A stretch of 32,028 bases of DNA from Bacteroidetes bacterium GWA2_40_15 (GTDB taxonomy: Bacteria; Bacteroidota; Bacteroidia; Bacteroidales; VadinHA17), in NCBI GenBank assembly GCA_001768195.1, contig MENI01000089.1, forward strand, positions 1-32,028. Direction: 5' to 3'. Position 1 is the stretch's first letter. The number at the start of each line of letters is the position of its first letter. Shown here piece by piece: positions 8,584-16,773 of this stretch. The position numbers and the translations under genes were made by a program. The notes beneath the pieces were generated by a model. That model ran no database searches. It was not told the origin of the DNA and saw only the letters and a program-made list of their open reading frames with translations.

Positions 8584-8614
8584 AATGGCCGTTTAAAACA
8601 TGAAAACGGCCATT
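8584..8614. terminator. Hairpin between convergent genes, likely bidirectional terminator
   Basis: AATGGCCGTTT (8584-8594) and AAACGGCCATT (8604-8614) form a perfect 11-bp stem with a nine-base loop, just after the OmpA-type gene and before the end of the convergent kinase gene. There is no strong T-run on either side, so intrinsic termination is likely but not certain. Confidence 0.6.
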
Positions 8615-8662
8615 CACCTCCACGAACGCGGGAGACAGACATTGCTATAGAAGTTTAATTTA

Positions 8663-9499
8663 TCAACTTGAGATAATCGAATTAATGTATTTATTTATGG
8701 TTATTTCGTTATTGGGTCGCAATCTTACAGGTATTGAAAAATATATACCGCTTCCGCTTGTTCCATTGCACTGGATGTTGAAGGTACCGCCCAAAAGTTG
8801 AATCAGCTTTTTGGCCAGCGTTATGTTCACAGCTGAACTCAGATCGTGATACTGTGAAAGTGAATCAGCAAGATCATTTGTATTAAGAAATTCCCTGGTC
8901 TTCAAATAACCCTGGCCGGAATCAAGTACATAAAAAGTAACTTCGTTTTCACTGCTGAAGTAGCCTGTTTTAATATACCCTGAATCTGTATTTTGTAAAG
9001 AATTCTGAAAAAGACACCTCAAAATCCTGTAAACCCTTATTTTATCAATGAAAATATTATGTGATTCTGAAAACTGAATTTCAGTAACAAGTTCAATGCT
9101 CTCTTTTCCCGTTTTTCTTAATACTTCCCTGAATTCCGAAAAAAGACCATCCAAAAGATTATTATGATTACAGATTAATTCATCACTTTTAGGTATGCCG
9201 GTATCAACTATTGCTGATTCAAGATAATTCTCAAATAATGCAATAAGTTGTTCACATGTACTATATATCTGATTAACAAATTCATCACGTTCAGGTTCTA
9301 CAAGCGATTTATCCTTAAGCAGAAATGCAAGAGAGATAATGGAATTCATCTGGGTTCTCATCTCATGAGACATTCCATTTAATACGGAAGTGTTAAACGC
9401 AATTGTCCTGGAAAAAGGATTTATTCCAGTATCCTTCTGCCTGGTATTGGTTCCCGAAGTATCTTCCGAGGCAATACTATTTCCTTGAATTTCAAACAT
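8663..9499 (-). CDS. Soluble histidine kinase lacking an obvious sensor domain
   Basis: A 278-residue protein with a dimerisation/phospho-acceptor domain (about 30-105) and an ATPase domain (about 115-260). The H-box is MSHEMRTQMNS with H45; the proline usual after the RT is Q50 here. The N-box LFQNSLQNTDSG keeps its asparagine (N166), G1 is LDSGQG (D193), and SGSGIYFSIP near 248 is the final glycine-rich motif. No membrane helix, PAS or receiver domain is visible, and no response regulator is adjacent. It begins 18 bases after the stop of the upstream TPR-membrane gene on the same strand, suggesting an operon. I infer a signalling role in the locus; its input and partner are unknown. Confidence 0.8.
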   Translation of the reverse strand: MFEIQGNSIASEDTSGTNTRQKDTGINPFSRTIAFNTSVLNGMSHEMRTQMNSIISLAFLLKDKSLVEPERDEFVNQIYSTCEQLIALFENYLESAIVDTGIPKSDELICNHNNLLDGLFSEFREVLRKTGKESIELVTEIQFSESHNIFIDKIRVYRILRCLFQNSLQNTDSGYIKTGYFSSENEVTFYVLDSGQGYLKTREFLNTNDLADSLSQYHDLSSAVNITLAKKLIQLLGGTFNIQCNGTSGSGIYFSIPVRLRPNNEITINKYINSIISS

Positions 9500-9517
9500 A
9501 AGTAGTGATTAATAATG

Positions 9518-10264
9518 TCACTTTAATCTTCTTAGAACCTTTCTGGCTTCTTTGCTGTAAATACCTCCATCATTTTTTATTGATACGAGCAATTGAGCAG
9601 CCCTGTTATTATCTTCAGTCTTTACATAGCATAATGCGAGATACCATCGGGCCGATTCAATATAGAGGTTGTTGTTGTCATCTATCACTGTAGTAAAAGA
9701 ATTCCTGGCTTCGTTGAATTGCTTCACTTCCATATTTGATACGCCGGAAAGAAGATGAGTCTGCATGTCATCCGGATTACTTTCAAGTACTTTGGCAAAC
9801 TGAGAGGCCGCATTTCTGTAATCCTGCTCATTATAGTATTTTAGTCCCAGAATATAATCAGTGTTTGCTTCTGAAGCAGCTGATCGCTGTGCGGATGGGG
9901 CTTCATAGGATTCATAGAACTGGGATACAATCTCCTCACTCGTTAGTGTTTGTCCGGTGAAAAGAATGAGGCCTGTTATGATTGCAACTCCTGCAAAAGC
10001 AGCAGCATATTTCAATAAATTCATTCTCAGGAACATACGGCTCTTCTTCTTTTCAAATCGTATCCTGTCTATATCAGACAGCTTAGTCCGCAATGACATA
10101 ACAGATTGCCTTTTAAGAATTTCATCAGTATGCTTCCTGGTCTCTGTCTCTTTTTTCAGTTGTTCATTTCCTTCTATCTCCTTCAGGAACCACTGCCTTT
10201 CTGATTCGGTCATTTCAAAGGCATTATACCTTTCAATGAAATATGAAAAATCTCTTGTCTTCAT
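9518..10264 (-). CDS. Single-pass membrane TPR protein with anti-sigma-like N-terminus
   Basis: 248 residues in three parts. The highly charged N-terminal part (1-82) includes FEMTESERQWFLKEIEGNE, resembling the helical N-termini of Bacteroidota anti-sigma-type proteins. One membrane helix follows (about 83-103, LLKYAAAFAGVAIITGLILF). The rest is an extracytoplasmic TPR region (about 136-230; for example YILGLKYYNEQDYRNAASQF, and ESARWYLALCYV). Basic residues before the helix predict the N-terminus inside the cell. The gene lies between the GG-leader peptide gene and the kinase on the same strand, and an ECF-like sigma gene is 3.6 kb away in the locus. An anti-sigma role is inference: there is no zinc finger or FecR domain. 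Confidence 0.78.
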   Translation of the reverse strand: MKTRDFSYFIERYNAFEMTESERQWFLKEIEGNEQLKKETETRKHTDEILKRQSVMSLRTKLSDIDRIRFEKKKSRMFLRMNLLKYAAAFAGVAIITGLILFTGQTLTSEEIVSQFYESYEAPSAQRSAASEANTDYILGLKYYNEQDYRNAASQFAKVLESNPDDMQTHLLSGVSNMEVKQFNEARNSFTTVIDDNNNLYIESARWYLALCYVKTEDNNRAAQLLVSIKNDGGIYSKEARKVLRRLK

Positions 10265-10426
10265 TTGATATAAATTTATAATAATTCACTGTTATACAGA
10301 CAATTATCGTATTAACTTAAATAATCCATAATTTAAGCTGCATCTTAAATGCAGACTGACCCGACTTTCATCAACTTCAGCAGCACATTTCTCTCATAGC
10401 TGCTTTTTGAGAGTAATAATCCAATT
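10265..10426 (-). other. Spacer between GG-peptide gene and TPR gene with small hairpins
   Basis: No gene seen in 162 bases. On the minus strand just after the peptide stop, CTCTCA (10413-10408) pairs with TGAGAG (10396-10391), and further on CTGCAT/ATGCAG flank a short loop (around 10337-10353). Neither is followed by a clear T-run, so they may be partial terminators or RNA-processing hairpins that set different expression of peptide and downstream genes. An overlapping AGCAGC / GCTGCT pair at 10379-10404 is followed by TTTT on the plus strand. Confidence 0.35.
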
Positions 10427-10561
10427 TTATATCTTGGTTGGAGGAGGGGTAGGCCAGTCATCATTTCCGGCATCTCCGCCACGAACAGTAATCATTTCTT
10501 CGTTTGTAAGTTCAAATGCATCAAAAATGTCTTTTGTCAATTCAAAATTCTGAGTTTTCAT
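10427..10561 (-). CDS. Double-glycine leader peptide (putative secreted peptide precursor)
   Basis: A 44-residue open frame. The leader (residues 1-29) starts MKTQNFELTK and ends FELTNEEMITVRGG. This is the pattern of GG-type precursors cleaved by C39 peptidases: acidic helical leader, hydrophobic residues at spaced positions, Gly-Gly at 28-29. Cleavage would release a 15-residue core, DAGNDDWPTPPPTKI, which is acidic, proline-rich and cysteine-free. A C39-containing ABC exporter and HlyD partner lie 4 kb away. ATG 10561 is preceded by an A-rich leader typical of Bacteroidota. It resembles the GG-Bacteroidales natural-product precursor class (TIGR04149-like, from memory). No lanthipeptide, radical-SAM or other modification enzyme is in the locus, so the product may be unmodified. 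Activity is unknown. Confidence 0.75.
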   Translation of the reverse strand: MKTQNFELTKDIFDAFELTNEEMITVRGGDAGNDDWPTPPPTKI

Positions 10562-10780
10562 GGTTTCTTTTTTTTATATTTATACTGATTCAGGGTTATT
10601 CGTTTTATATAGTACATGTCAGAAGATGCCATTTTGTGACACAAAAAAATCAACTATTTTTAAATTATTTTTTAAATAACATATAATCAGATATATACAA
10701 ATCCCGTTTCAAATAGAAAATTAACCACTCTTTTCTATATTTGAAATAAAAACAGGTTTTTTCCTCAATAGTAAGAATAA
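10562..10780. promoter_or_regulatory. Divergent regulatory region between GG peptide and TPR-CHAT gene
   Basis: 219 AT-rich bases separate the start codons of the minus-strand peptide gene and the plus-strand TPR-CHAT gene, so both promoters should lie here. TATATTTG at 10736-10743 matches the Bacteroidota -7 box and sits 37 bases before the CHAT ATG, but no TTTG is placed at the right distance upstream. That leaves room for use of an alternative sigma factor. No clear -7 box was found for the peptide direction. Confidence 0.45.
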
Positions 10781-13700
10781 ATGATCATTTCTGTTAGTAG
10801 CCGGATATTCACCATTATTATGATTTCAGTCTGGCTGGTTATCATTGAAACTACTGAGGTAATAAATGCAATTGATTCATGTGTAGTGGATTATTCAGGT
10901 CTCTTAATTGCAGATGAAACTCCAAAAATGCAGTCCGCAGCTTCGTCAGATCTTGTCAGGCTAACCGATTTGCTTAAAGAACAATTGATCAGTGGCAGAT
11001 ACGACCATGGGAGAAAAACAGTCAGTGAGATTATCTCCTTAATCGTATCAGATAATCTGGATAGTGCGATAGTTGCTGATTCTTATTATTATATTGGAGT
11101 ATATTACAAATTGATCGAGGATTATGACACTTCGATTCAATTTCTGGACCGGTCGGTATCTCTGAAGGAAAAACTCTCAATATTTGATGATAATTATGCA
11201 AAAGCTCTTTATAATCTGGGCGGAAATTATGCAAATATTGGAGTTTTTAAGAAGCACAAAGATTATACTCTGAAATCACTTGATATAGAAAAGCAGATCT
11301 ATGGCGAGAATAACTATGCTCTTATCAGTACTTATGCGAGTCTAATTACTGCTTATATTGAACTGAAAGACTATGAAAAAGCTTTGGATCTGGTTGATAT
11401 TGTATATAGTATCATTGATCATAATTCATCAACTGCAGATCCACAATTCGTTGCCTTTTTGTACCACAATATCGGATTCCTTTATAATTCATCAGGAGAT
11501 TATTCTAAAAGTAAGATGTTATTCGAAAAAGCAGAAGAATTCTATATTAAAGCCGGAAAAACTACAGAGGAAGGTTATATTAATCTTATGAACAGCATGG
11601 CAGTTGCATTAAGGAACCTTGGTCTGCTGGAAAAATCTGGTGAATATTATAAAAAGGGTATTGAACTTGCAAAAAGGAGTAATTCATCATCTTCCTATCT
11701 GATGTTGAGTTCTTATGCAATAACACTGGGAAAAGCCGGAAAGGTGACAGATGGCGAATCAGTTTTAGCTGATCTTCTGAAACGGACCAAAACAACAAAC
11801 AGTTCAGGTTCGCATAATTACTATGAAGTCTTAGGTTATTATGCAAATTACCTTCGTGAGTTTAATATCGATAAAGAAAAGTCTCTTGAATACTTCTCAC
11901 AATGCATTGAGTATTTCGATAAGCAGGGAGATTCATTTCTGAAATACCCGGTTAAAGAAGGATATGCAATAATTCTCTCTGAGAACGGTGAATATGAAAA
12001 ATCACTGAAGATTTTGCAGACACTGCTTTTTTCTGAGAATTCAGGTTCAGGAAGGGAAAATATATTTTTAAATCCGGATATTGACAACATCAATGCCGAT
12101 AAGGATTATCTGGGAGCTCTTAGAACCAAATACCAGATACTTAAAACTTTTTATAAGAATTCACACGACCTGAAGATACTTGAATCATGCGCAAATACTG
12201 CTGAATTGATAATTTCCCTCCTTGAGAAAATAAGAATAAATATTAGTGAGGAGGAGAGCAGGCTGCTTCTTGGAGACCGTTATCGCGATTCATATCTTGC
12301 CGTGATCAGAGATTTCTATCTGCTTTATAACAATACATTCAACACGTCATATCTCAATAAAGTATTTGAATATTCTGAGAAGAGTAAGATTGCAGGACTG
12401 CTTACTGCGACTCGCGAATTAAAGGCAACACAGTTTCATATCCCTTCTGAACTGGCCGGGATGGAACATAGTCTTCAACAGGAAGCCGCTATTCTTAACG
12501 ACCGTGTCGCCGGCAGGTCGGAGTTTGGCAGCGCATCTGTCGATATTGTAGCTATATGGAAGAAAAATCTGTTCAATACAATCCGTAAGCGGGATTCGCT
12601 TATAAAAGTTTTTGAAAAGGATTACCCTGATTACTATTCAATTAAATATAATACGCAGGTTATAAGAGCTGATGAGATCCCTGGTATCATTGGCAAAAAA
12701 AACAATTATATAAGCTATGTGGCATCTGATTCAAATATATTTATAAGTATTGTGAACAAAAGATATCAGAAAACAATTGCCATAATTGTTGATTCGTTAT
12801 TTTATGCCAAAATAAGAAAGTTCAGAAGCCTTCTTACAATGCCTGACTTTAATAATGCCAGAAATGAATTAAGGGATTACTATACAACAGGATATGAATT
12901 GTATACCACTTTGATTGCTCCGGTAAAACCTTACCTGATATCTGAAAGGGTTATGATATCTCCTGATAATTTATTGTCGTACATACCATTTGAAACGTTA
13001 CCGGTCGCTACAGGGAATATTGAGAATTTATCGTACCATAATATTGAATACCTGATGAAGGAATTGGATATTTCATATACATATTCTGCAACATTCATGG
13101 CTGAAAATATCAGGCACGGTTATCAGGAGGGAAATATTGCGATTGCATTTGCTCCTGACTACTCTGAACCGGTGGAAATCAACTCACTGTTTCAAAAACG
13201 GCAGAAAACCGGAAATATTCTCTCAAATCTTCCTTTTGCAAAGAAGGAGGCTGAATATGTATACGAATTAATGGGAGGTAAACTTCTTGTAAATGATTTT
13301 GCAGTGGAATCACAGTTCAAGAAAGAGGCGGGGAATTATGATATAATTCATCTTGCAATGCATACTGTTATCGATGACAATGATCCTATGTATTCCACTT
13401 TAATCTTTAGTCCTGAAAACTCTGGTGAAGAGGACCGGTATCTGAGAACATTTGAGATTTATGATATTCCTCTTAAGGCTAAGATGGTTGTATTGAGTTC
13501 CTGTAATACAGGTATCGGGAAACTTTATTCAGGTGAAGGTATCTTAAGTCTGGCAAGAGGTTTCATCTATTCAGGCAGTGAATCAGTTGTAATGTCAATG
13601 TGGGAGATAGAAGACAGAACCGGTACTGAAATTGTTAAATCATATTATGATAATCTGAAGAAGGGATATTCGAAAAGTGTATCATTGAAAAAAGCAAGAG

Positions 13701-13882
13701 TTAAATTTCTCGAAACTGCCGACCAGTTAAGGGCTCATCCATATTTCTGGTCAGCCCTGGTAATTTATGGAGACAACTCTCCTTTGATCAGACGAAGGTT
13801 GATCTGGCCGGTTATTTTAACAATTGTTCTGATATTCTCAATTCCGGCTTTTTACTACTTCAGGAAGCGCAGGTATTCGTGA
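10781..13882 (+). CDS. TPR-CHAT protein (caspase-like protease), membrane-associated
   Basis: 1033 residues. An N-terminal hydrophobic segment (about 9-25) is a signal or anchor. TPR units run from about 95 to 470 (for example ADSYYYIGVYYKLIEDYDTS and ALYNLGGNYANIG), then a helical linker, then a C-terminal CHAT domain (about 690-1000). The presumed catalytic dyad is intact: H861 in IIHLAMHT and C908 in VVLSSCNTG, followed by GEGILSLARGFIYSG and SVVMSMWEI, which are typical of the family. A last membrane helix (about 1008-1027) is flanked by RRR and RKRR. CHAT proteases are caspase/separase relatives, and in known systems the TPR part senses a signal and activates proteolysis. The convergent sigma gene overlaps its 3' end by 28 bases. 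Target and topology are unknown. Confidence 0.88.
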   Translation: MIISVSSRIFTIIMISVWLVIIETTEVINAIDSCVVDYSGLLIADETPKMQSAASSDLVRLTDLLKEQLISGRYDHGRKTVSEIISLIVSDNLDSAIVADSYYYIGVYYKLIEDYDTSIQFLDRSVSLKEKLSIFDDNYAKALYNLGGNYANIGVFKKHKDYTLKSLDIEKQIYGENNYALISTYASLITAYIELKDYEKALDLVDIVYSIIDHNSSTADPQFVAFLYHNIGFLYNSSGDYSKSKMLFEKAEEFYIKAGKTTEEGYINLMNSMAVALRNLGLLEKSGEYYKKGIELAKRSNSSSSYLMLSSYAITLGKAGKVTDGESVLADLLKRTKTTNSSGSHNYYEVLGYYANYLREFNIDKEKSLEYFSQCIEYFDKQGDSFLKYPVKEGYAIILSENGEYEKSLKILQTLLFSENSGSGRENIFLNPDIDNINADKDYLGALRTKYQILKTFYKNSHDLKILESCANTAELIISLLEKIRINISEEESRLLLGDRYRDSYLAVIRDFYLLYNNTFNTSYLNKVFEYSEKSKIAGLLTATRELKATQFHIPSELAGMEHSLQQEAAILNDRVAGRSEFGSASVDIVAIWKKNLFNTIRKRDSLIKVFEKDYPDYYSIKYNTQVIRADEIPGIIGKKNNYISYVASDSNIFISIVNKRYQKTIAIIVDSLFYAKIRKFRSLLTMPDFNNARNELRDYYTTGYELYTTLIAPVKPYLISERVMISPDNLLSYIPFETLPVATGNIENLSYHNIEYLMKELDISYTYSATFMAENIRHGYQEGNIAIAFAPDYSEPVEINSLFQKRQKTGNILSNLPFAKKEAEYVYELMGGKLLVNDFAVESQFKKEAGNYDIIHLAMHTVIDDNDPMYSTLIFSPENSGEEDRYLRTFEIYDIPLKAKMVVLSSCNTGIGKLYSGEGILSLARGFIYSGSESVVMSMWEIEDRTGTEIVKSYYDNLKKGYSKSVSLKKARVKFLETADQLRAHPYFWSALVIYGDNSPLIRRRLIWPVILTIVLIFSIPAFYYFRKRRYS

Positions 13883-14424
13883 TATTCGGGGTCCTCTTTT
13901 ATCAGATCCATTAGTACTTCCTTGCACAAATATTTCTTCCGCCTGGCGTATTCTTCACTGTTAAAATTCATTATTTGTGCTATCTCTTCATATGAGGTTC
14001 CTTCTGCAAAAAGGTTCAGAACAGTCTGCTGATCCGGTTTCAATTTTGTGAATGCCCTGCTCACTATCTTTTCAAGAAGAAGGTTATTGCTCTCTTCAAG
14101 GCCATCATCATCAGGATAGTCAGTCAGCAGTTCAGTTGTCTTCTGTTTTCTTCGGAGCTGGGTATTCCATATATTTCTGGCAATACCAAAAAAATATCCT
14201 TTAAGATCTGTTTCCAGTTTCAGCTTATTATCAAGAATCTGTTCGTATAATACAATTATCGAATCCTGAAGAACATCAGATACGTCATCATCAGACCCGC
14301 TATTCATCATAACATGATCCCTTACTATCCGGTAATAGTTGTCGTATATCCAATTAAGAATCCTGTCATCCTGCTTTCGGATGCCTTCAATAATTTCAGT
14401 ATCGTTGTATTTCTTAAATAACAC
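13855..14424 (-). CDS. ECF-like sigma-70 family RNA polymerase sigma factor
   Basis: A 189-residue sigma factor with region 2 at about 15-95 (DVSDVLQDSIIVLYEQI and DLKGYFFGIARNIWNTQLRR) and region 4 at about 125-180 (LKPDQQTVLNLFAEGTSYEEIAQIMNF, whose EEIAQIM helix is the -35 recognition type). Regions 1.1 and 3 are absent, as in ECF factors. The start codon is GTG at 14424. It is transcribed towards the TPR-CHAT gene and the two coding ends overlap by 28 bases. Bacteroidota ECF factors are usually paired with a membrane anti-sigma factor; no FecR/SusC pair is present, so the TPR membrane protein at 9518-10264 or the CHAT protein are the candidate partners by inference. Confidence 0.88.
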   Translation of the reverse strand: MLFKKYNDTEIIEGIRKQDDRILNWIYDNYYRIVRDHVMMNSGSDDDVSDVLQDSIIVLYEQILDNKLKLETDLKGYFFGIARNIWNTQLRRKQKTTELLTDYPDDDGLEESNNLLLEKIVSRAFTKLKPDQQTVLNLFAEGTSYEEIAQIMNFNSEEYARRKKYLCKEVLMDLIKEDPEYHEYLRFLK

Positions 14425-14577
14425 TCTGGTGAGAAAATCTCAGCCGCAAATATAATACTTCCTTAATCCAAAATATTTGTATTCTGTTTAGTGCCCCTAT
14501 TTTATAACTCAGATAGATTCTGCATTATCAAAATATAAATATCTTTACTCGAAATAATACTTTTCCCTTCTCAAGAA

Positions 14578-16764
14578 ATGTCATTCCCATTTGTAAAACA
14601 ACCTGATGCAATGGACTGTGGCCCTGCCTGCCTCAAGATGATTGCAGGGTATTATAAAGTAAATCATTCACTTGAGTCATTGAGGAAGAAATGCTACATT
14701 ACCAGGGAGGGTGTGTCATTTCTTGGATTGTCTGAAGCGGCTGATTCTATCGGATTCAGGACAATCGGAGTAAAAATTCCCTTTGGGATGCTGAATGAAA
14801 ATGTACCTTTACCATGCATTGTTCACTGGAAACAGAAGCATTTTGTTGTTGTTTACAAAATCAGAAAGGAAATTCTCTGGGTAGCTGACCCGGGTCTTGG
14901 CCTCATTAAATATAAACGTGAAGAATTTGTAAAAAACTGGGCTGCTACTACTCAGGAAGGAGAGCCTGCCGGACTTGTTCTCATTCTTGAACCAACTCCT
15001 GCCATTTTCAGGAATGAAACCAATCCTGAATCAGGAAGAGGATTCGGGTTTCTATATAAGTATTTCCGGATTTACCAGAAGTATTCATTCCAACTGATTC
15101 TTGGATTAATTCTGGCAAGCTGCATCCAGCTTGTAATACCTTTTCTGACACAATCTGTTATTGATATCGGATTAAACAATAATGATCTGGGATTTATTTA
15201 CCTGATCCTTTTTGCCCAGCTTGCACTGGTATTGGGACGGATGTCGGTTGAGTTTATAAGGGGATGGTTGCTTCTTCATATAGGCTCGAGGGTCAATGTG
15301 GCTGTAATATCTGATTTCCTGCAGAAACTAATGTCAATGCCTGTTTCCTTCTTTGAAACTAAGCTGACAGGCGATATTTTGCAGCGGATTGAAGACAATA
15401 GCAGAATAGAAGATTTCCTCACCTCTGCCAGCCTGAGCATAATGTTTTCTTTCTTCAATCTTATTGTTTTCGGGATAGTACTTGCCATATATAGTTTGAA
15501 GATACTGTTAATCTTTCTTTCTGGTGCTGCGCTATATATCTTATGGGTCTCACTTTTTATGAAATCACGGGCAAGACTTGATCATTTACGCTTCAGGAAA
15601 ATGTCTGAATCAGGCAGTAAGCTTATCAACATCGTTAACGGTATGCAGGAAATCAAGCTTACCCAGAGCGAACTAAGTATGAGATGGGACTGGGAGAAAA
15701 TTCAGGCATCACTTTTCAGTCTGAAGGTAAAGGGGTTGTCTATTATTCAATTCCAGTCTGCCGGAGCAACTCTGATTAATGAGGTAACAAATATCTTTAT
15801 TACCATAATTGCTGCAACTGCTGTTCTGAAAGGTGATATGACCCTGGGTATGATGCTTGCTGTTCAGTTTATTACCGGACAACTGAATGTTCCTTTGAGT
15901 CAGATGATTGGATTTTTCAAGATGTCGCAGGATGCAAAAATCAGTCTTGACCGCCTTTCCGAAGTTCACCATATGGAAAATGAAGAGGCAAATCCGGAAG
16001 CAAAAGTGCGGAAACTCCCTGTCAATAAGGATATTTTTGTAAATAACATTTCATTTCAGTACGAAGGTCCTCATTCACCTTTCGCATTAAAGGATATTGA
16101 CCTTTTTATTGAAGGGAATAAGAAAACTGCTATTGTCGGTTCAAGCGGAAGCGGAAAGACTACTTTGCTCAAGATGCTGTTGGGATTTTATCAGCCGGTA
16201 AACGGAGAGATCATGATAGGCGATACACGATTATCAAACATAAGTCTCAAACTCTGGAGAAACAGAGTTGGTGCTGTTATGCAGGATGGATTTATATTCC
16301 CTGATACAATTGCAGCTAACATTGCTCCCGGTTCCGGAGAGATGGATGAAGCAAGACTGGTCTACGCAGCAGAAATTGCGAATATCCGGGGATTTGTTGA
16401 ATCATTGCCACTGGGATATAATACAAAAGTAGGGGCAAATGGTCACGGACTTAGTGAAGGACAGAAACAGAGGCTTCTCATAGCCAGAGTGGTTTATAAG
16501 GATCCGGATGTAATTGTATTCGATGAAGCAACGAATTCCCTCGATGCTTATAATGAAAAAGTAATAGTGGAAAACCTTACAACTTTCTTTGATGGAAAAA
16601 CGGTAATTATCGTTGCCCATAGACTCAGTACAGTAAAAAATGCAGATAAAATTGTGGTCATTGACAATGGCCGGATTGTTGAGACAGGAACGCATAACAG
16701 CCTTATTGAAAAACGGGGAGTATATTTTAATCTCGTAAAAAACCAGCTTGAACTTGGAAACTAG
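14578..16764 (+). CDS. Peptidase-containing ABC exporter (C39 peptidase-TMD-NBD)
   Basis: 728 residues with all three expected parts. The N-terminal C39 peptidase (1-135) has KQPDAMDCGPACLKMIAGYY with catalytic C14, H88 in QKHFVVVY and D104 in VADPG. The membrane domain (about 165-440) has several hydrophobic helices. The ATPase domain (about 485-728) has Walker A GSSGSGKTT (521-529), signature LSEGQKQR (625-632), Walker B VIVFDE (645-650) and H681 in VAHRLST. Such proteins cut a precursor after Gly-Gly and export the core. The peptide at 10427-10561 is the obvious local substrate. The HlyD partner starts 10 bases after the stop codon, so these two form an operon. Confidence 0.95.
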   Translation: MSFPFVKQPDAMDCGPACLKMIAGYYKVNHSLESLRKKCYITREGVSFLGLSEAADSIGFRTIGVKIPFGMLNENVPLPCIVHWKQKHFVVVYKIRKEILWVADPGLGLIKYKREEFVKNWAATTQEGEPAGLVLILEPTPAIFRNETNPESGRGFGFLYKYFRIYQKYSFQLILGLILASCIQLVIPFLTQSVIDIGLNNNDLGFIYLILFAQLALVLGRMSVEFIRGWLLLHIGSRVNVAVISDFLQKLMSMPVSFFETKLTGDILQRIEDNSRIEDFLTSASLSIMFSFFNLIVFGIVLAIYSLKILLIFLSGAALYILWVSLFMKSRARLDHLRFRKMSESGSKLINIVNGMQEIKLTQSELSMRWDWEKIQASLFSLKVKGLSIIQFQSAGATLINEVTNIFITIIAATAVLKGDMTLGMMLAVQFITGQLNVPLSQMIGFFKMSQDAKISLDRLSEVHHMENEEANPEAKVRKLPVNKDIFVNNISFQYEGPHSPFALKDIDLFIEGNKKTAIVGSSGSGKTTLLKMLLGFYQPVNGEIMIGDTRLSNISLKLWRNRVGAVMQDGFIFPDTIAANIAPGSGEMDEARLVYAAEIANIRGFVESLPLGYNTKVGANGHGLSEGQKQRLLIARVVYKDPDVIVFDEATNSLDAYNEKVIVENLTTFFDGKTVIIVAHRLSTVKNADKIVVIDNGRIVETGTHNSLIEKRGVYFNLVKNQLELGN

Positions 16765-16773
16765 ACCATCTTT

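Noticed and set aside
9957-10268. Plus-strand open frame of 103 codons opposite the TPR gene
   Set aside because: It is the reverse of a well-supported coding region and its composition follows that gene.
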